Source: JBHJHK01 sp050330975
Lineage (GTDB): Bacteria; Pseudomonadota; Gammaproteobacteria; Competibacterales; Competibacteraceae
DNA length: 16,498 nucleotides
Assembly: GCA_050330975.1 (NCBI GenBank)
Contig: JBHJHK010000298.1
Span: forward strand, 1-16,498
Direction: 5' to 3'
Shown here: positions 13,521 to 16,498 of the stretch, piece after piece
Position numbering within the stretch: the stretch's first letter is position 1
How the letters are laid out: every line of letters begins with the position of its first letter
The notes under the pieces: generated by a model
What the model was told of the DNA's origin: nothing
Seen by the model: the letters and a program-made list of their open reading frames with translations, nothing else
Database searches by the model: none
Program-made: the position numbers and the translations under genes

Positions 13521-15983
13521 GTGTCGACAAACCAAACGCAGAAAGTGCCCACCACAGCCCGGGTGGTCATCGTCGGCGGGGGCATCATGGGCTGTGGCCT
13601 GGCCTACCACTTGGCCCACGAGGGCTGGCGGGACGTGGTGTTGCTGGAGAAGGCCGAATTGACCTCGGGGTCCACCTGGCATGCCGCCGGCCAGATCACC
13701 CAATCCACCTCCCACTTTGGCTTGGCCAAGTGTGTGGCCTATAACATCGACCTCTACGGGGGGGCCCTGGAGGCAGAGACTGGCCAGTCGGTCACCTGGC
13801 ACGGCTGTGGCTCGTTGCGCTTGGCCTACACCGACCATGAGCTCGACTGGCTGCGCCACACCTTGAGTGTGGGGCGGGCCATGGGCTTTGCCATGGAATT
13901 GCTAGATCCCGTGGGCATCCGCCAGCTCCACCCCTTCTATCAACTGGACGGGGTGTTGGCTGCGCTTCACACCCCAGACGATGGCCACGTGGACCCTTCT
14001 GGGGTCACCCAGGCGTTGGCCACGGGGGCCCGCCAGTTGGGAGTCAAGATCTTGCGCCGCTGCCGGGCCACGGACATCCAACGACGGGCCAACGGCGAAT
14101 GGCGGGTGGCCACGGAGGCCGGAGAGATCAACTGTGAACACGTGGTCAATGCCGGCGGCACCTACGCCCGGCAGATGGGGGATTGGTCGGGGTTGACCCT
14201 CCCCATGACCTCCATGACCCCCCACTATTTTGTCACCGACACCGTGCCGGAATTTTTGCAGCTGGACATCGAGCTCCCCGTGGTACGGGACGACCGCCAG
14301 GTGTCGGGCTACATCCGTATGGAGCAGCGTTCGGGGCTCATCGGCATCTACGAAAAGACCAATCCCAACGCCGTCTGGATCGACCACTGCCCCTGGGGGG
14401 CGGAAAACGAACTGTTCACCCCCGACTACGACCGGATCATGCCCTGGCTGGAGAACGCCATGGCCCGGATGCCGGTACTCTCAGAGCTGGGGATCAAGCG
14501 GGACGTCCACGGGGCCATTTCCCACCCCCCCGACGGCAATCCCCTCGTGGGCCCGGCCCCGGGGGCCCGCCATTACTGGTGTTGTTGCGGCACCCAGATC
14601 GGCATCGGTTGGGGGCCGGGGTTGACCCGGGAACTGGCCCGCTGGATGGTCCACGGGGCGGCGGATATTTCCATGCGGGACTTCGATCCCCGGCGCTTTG
14701 GCCCCTACGCCGCCGACCTCGACTGGCAGGTGACCAAGGCCAAGGAAGACTACTGCCTGCGCCACGAGATCCCCTTCCCCCACTTCAACCGCCTCGCCGG
14801 TCGGCCCCTAAAGCCCGGCCCCCTCTACGAACGCCTAAAGGCCAAGGGGGCGGTGTTTGAAGAGGTCTACGGCCACGAGCGTCCTCGCTGGTTTGCCGGG
14901 GACGGCGTTGCCCAGCGAGACCACTACGGCTTTCGCCGCACGGCGGTCCACGGGCGCGTGGTCCGGGAGGTGGCTGCCGTGCGCCAGGGGGTGGGGCTCA
15001 TGGATATCTCGGCCTTCACCAAGTTGGAGGTGACGGGGTCGGATGCCGCGGTCTTCCTCGACAAACTGGTGGCCAACCGGTTGCCCCGTCGGGAGGGGCG
15101 CATGGTGTTGACCCACGTCCTCAATCGCCGGGGGCGCATCGAAGCGGAGACCACCGTGGTGCGCCTGGGGCCAAATCGCTTTTACCTGGTGTGTGCCGCC
15201 TTCTTTGAGCAGCGTCTGGTGGACCACCTCCACCATCACCTCCAGGGTGAAGACGTCGAGGTTCACAACCACTCCACGGCCTGGGCCGCCTTGGCCCTCC
15301 AGGGACCTCGGGCCCGCCAGGTGTTGGCCGCCGTCTGCCCCGCGCCCCTGGACAACGCCCACTTCCCCTGGCTGAGCGCCCAGATGATCCCCGTGGCCGA
15401 TCGGCCCCTGGTGGCGTTGCGGGTCTCCTACAGCGGGGAGCTGGGCTGGGAGCTCCACGGGCCCAAAGAGGCCATGGGTGAGGTCTACGACGCCTTGGAG
15501 AAAGCGGGAGAGCCCCACGGCTTGGTGGACTACGGTGCCTTTGCCATGAACGCTATGCGCCTGGAGAAGGGCTTTAAAGGGGCCGCCGAACTCACCAACG
15601 AGGTGACCCTCCCAGAAGCTGATGTCATGCGCTTTGTCCGCCTTGACAAGGGGGACTTCGTCGGCAAGGCCGCTACCTTGACCAGCCTGGAGCAGCCCTT
15701 GCCCTGGCGCTGCGCCTATCTGGCCATGGACCCCGACGGCGAGGTGGACGGCCACGGTGGCGAGGCGGTGTTGCTCGACGGCCGCCGGGTGGGGGTTACC
15801 AGTTCCGTGGCCCATGGGCCCACGGTGGATCAAATCCTGGCCTTTGCCTATCTCGATCCCGTGGCCACCGCCCCCGGCACCGAGCTGGAGGTGGTGATTT
15901 TGGGGGAGCCCCGCCGGGCCCGGGTTTTAGGGGCGCCGGCCTACGACCCCGACAACCTCCGCCCTCGGGCGGACGCCCCCTAG
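13521..15983 (+). CDS. FAD-dependent dehydrogenase fused to GcvT-like domain (dimethylglycine/sarcosine dehydrogenase type)
   Basis: An 820-aa two-part enzyme of the family that oxidatively removes N-methyl groups and passes the carbon to tetrahydrofolate. The N-terminal DAO domain has the dinucleotide motif VIVGGGIMG (16-24), Glu43 in LLEK, and GSTWHAAG in which His54 matches the histidine that carries covalent FAD in dimethylglycine dehydrogenase. A linker domain follows near 385-440, then an aminomethyltransferase (GCV_T) domain and a C-terminal barrel from about 440 to 810 (LMDISAFTKLEVTG, FAMNAMRLEKGFKG). The length fits dimethylglycine and sarcosine dehydrogenases. The start is a GTG with AAGGG 7 nt upstream. 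It opens the rightward operon, divergent from the RpiR regulator, with the alcohol dehydrogenase only 4 nt behind. Likely substrate is a secondary or tertiary N-methylamino acid; which one is not determined. Confidence 0.94.
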   Translation: MSTNQTQKVPTTARVVIVGGGIMGCGLAYHLAHEGWRDVVLLEKAELTSGSTWHAAGQITQSTSHFGLAKCVAYNIDLYGGALEAETGQSVTWHGCGSLRLAYTDHELDWLRHTLSVGRAMGFAMELLDPVGIRQLHPFYQLDGVLAALHTPDDGHVDPSGVTQALATGARQLGVKILRRCRATDIQRRANGEWRVATEAGEINCEHVVNAGGTYARQMGDWSGLTLPMTSMTPHYFVTDTVPEFLQLDIELPVVRDDRQVSGYIRMEQRSGLIGIYEKTNPNAVWIDHCPWGAENELFTPDYDRIMPWLENAMARMPVLSELGIKRDVHGAISHPPDGNPLVGPAPGARHYWCCCGTQIGIGWGPGLTRELARWMVHGAADISMRDFDPRRFGPYAADLDWQVTKAKEDYCLRHEIPFPHFNRLAGRPLKPGPLYERLKAKGAVFEEVYGHERPRWFAGDGVAQRDHYGFRRTAVHGRVVREVAAVRQGVGLMDISAFTKLEVTGSDAAVFLDKLVANRLPRREGRMVLTHVLNRRGRIEAETTVVRLGPNRFYLVCAAFFEQRLVDHLHHHLQGEDVEVHNHSTAWAALALQGPRARQVLAAVCPAPLDNAHFPWLSAQMIPVADRPLVALRVSYSGELGWELHGPKEAMGEVYDALEKAGEPHGLVDYGAFAMNAMRLEKGFKGAAELTNEVTLPEADVMRFVRLDKGDFVGKAATLTSLEQPLPWRCAYLAMDPDGEVDGHGGEAVLLDGRRVGVTSSVAHGPTVDQILAFAYLDPVATAPGTELEVVILGEPRRARVLGAPAYDPDNLRPRADAP

Positions 15984-15987
15984 CCCC

Positions 15988-16498
15988 GTGATCGCTTTAA
16001 AGCCCATTCCCACCACCATGGCCGCCGTGGTCCTCCACGGCCATGGAGACCTAGATCAACTGGTGTTTCACCCGGATTGGCCGACCCCGCGTCCGGATCC
16101 CGGGGAAGTGCTCATCGAAGTGGGGGCCTGTGGCCTCAACAACACCGACGTCAACACCCGCATCGCCTGGTATTCCCGGGGGGTCACCGAGGGCACCACG
16201 GGGACGGCCCTGGCGAAGGCCCGGGGGGAAGACGGAACCTGGGGTGGCCATTCCATCGCTTTCCCCCGCATCCAGGGGGCCGATGTGGCGGGTACCGTGG
16301 TGGCCCTGGGGGAGGGGGTTGATGGCCAACTCCTGGGGCGGCGGGTGCTGGTGGACCCCTGGTTGCGGGACTGGGACGACCCCTTCGAGGGCGATAAGTG
16401 CGGTTACTACGGCTCTGAGTGGGACGGGGGTTTTGCCCAGTACACCGTCGCCCCGATGCCTTGTGTCCACCCCATCGCCAGCGAGGCCAGCGACGCCG
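15988..16498 (+). CDS. Zinc-type alcohol dehydrogenase family protein (partial, 3' end outside window)
   Basis: The first 170 codons of a medium-chain dehydrogenase/reductase; the gene runs off the window without a stop. The GroES-like catalytic domain is visible: MAAVVLHGHGDLDQLVF, VLIEVGACGLNNTDVNTR with a candidate zinc ligand Cys, then FPRIQGADVAGTVVALGEGVDGQLLGRRVLV. The usual four-cysteine structural zinc lobe is not seen where it is expected, and an insertion (GTTGTALAKARGEDGTWGG) sits between the first ligand and IQGADVAG. The start is taken as GTG at 15988, 4 nt after the dehydrogenase stop, because relatives often carry a short lead before the first strand; ATG at 16018 is the alternative. 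Neither has a good ribosome site, so translation is probably coupled. It may reduce or oxidise an alcohol/aldehyde intermediate of the pathway. Confidence 0.88.
   Translation, partial: MIALKPIPTTMAAVVLHGHGDLDQLVFHPDWPTPRPDPGEVLIEVGACGLNNTDVNTRIAWYSRGVTEGTTGTALAKARGEDGTWGGHSIAFPRIQGADVAGTVVALGEGVDGQLLGRRVLVDPWLRDWDDPFEGDKCGYYGSEWDGGFAQYTVAPMPCVHPIASEASDA

Noticed and set aside
13449..13859. Upstream extension of the regulator frame
   Set aside because: It covers both promoters and runs antisense to the FAD-GcvT gene; the conserved RpiR part begins after the ATG at 13448.
1..16498. tRNA, rRNA, CRISPR arrays, insertion sequences, prophage or att sites
   Set aside because: None seen: no spaced repeat array, no transposase or integrase, no terminal inverted repeats with target duplications and no recognisable tRNA cloverleaf.

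Overview
The window is GC-rich and densely coded. It looks like a chromosomal segment of a pseudomonadotal bacterium, most likely a gammaproteobacterium and possibly marine. The placement rests mainly on a stand-alone elongation factor G that reads like the second (EF-G2/FusA2) copy of that group; I cannot name a genus. I see no rRNA, tRNA, CRISPR array or insertion sequence.

Layout. (1) 1-2694: EF-G2 on the minus strand with a clear intrinsic terminator behind it and a 395-bp divergent intergenic region in front. (2) 2695-3882: a family III (CaiB/BaiF) CoA-transferase on the plus strand with an ideal ribosome-binding site. (3) 3883-5452: about 800 bp without a convincing gene, ending in a regulatory region with two strong and one weak copy of a tetO-like palindrome around two candidate promoters, then a short-chain dehydrogenase. 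(4) 5497-7550, minus strand: a LysM/lytic-transglycosylase protein with an EF-hand, coupled by a 1-nt stop/start overlap to a probable seven-bladed beta-propeller. A possible structured RNA element lies upstream of the pair. (5) 7812-16498: a catabolic locus around one divergent control region at about 13449-13520. Leftward run an RpiR-type regulator, a Rieske oxygenase, an aldehyde dehydrogenase, a carboxymuconolactone-decarboxylase-like protein and a YtcJ/AepA-type amidohydrolase. Rightward run an 820-aa FAD dehydrogenase fused to a GcvT-like tetrahydrofolate domain and a zinc-type alcohol dehydrogenase cut by the window edge.

How the locus may work. The Rieske enzyme has the Glu-x-x-His-x4-His iron site typical of carnitine, glycine betaine and choline oxygenases. 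The FAD-GcvT fusion is of the dimethylglycine/sarcosine dehydrogenase type, which oxidises N-methyl groups to methylene-tetrahydrofolate. With the amidohydrolase and aldehyde dehydrogenase this suggests breakdown of a methylated nitrogen compound (betaine or N-methylated heterocycle) through hydroxylation, hydrolysis, aldehyde oxidation and final N-demethylation. The substrate is inferred, not shown.

The most striking anomaly is the regulator: its DNA-binding half and its sugar-isomerase (SIS) half lie in one frame, separated by a single in-frame TAG at 13089-13091, with a possible restart ATG 9 nt later.
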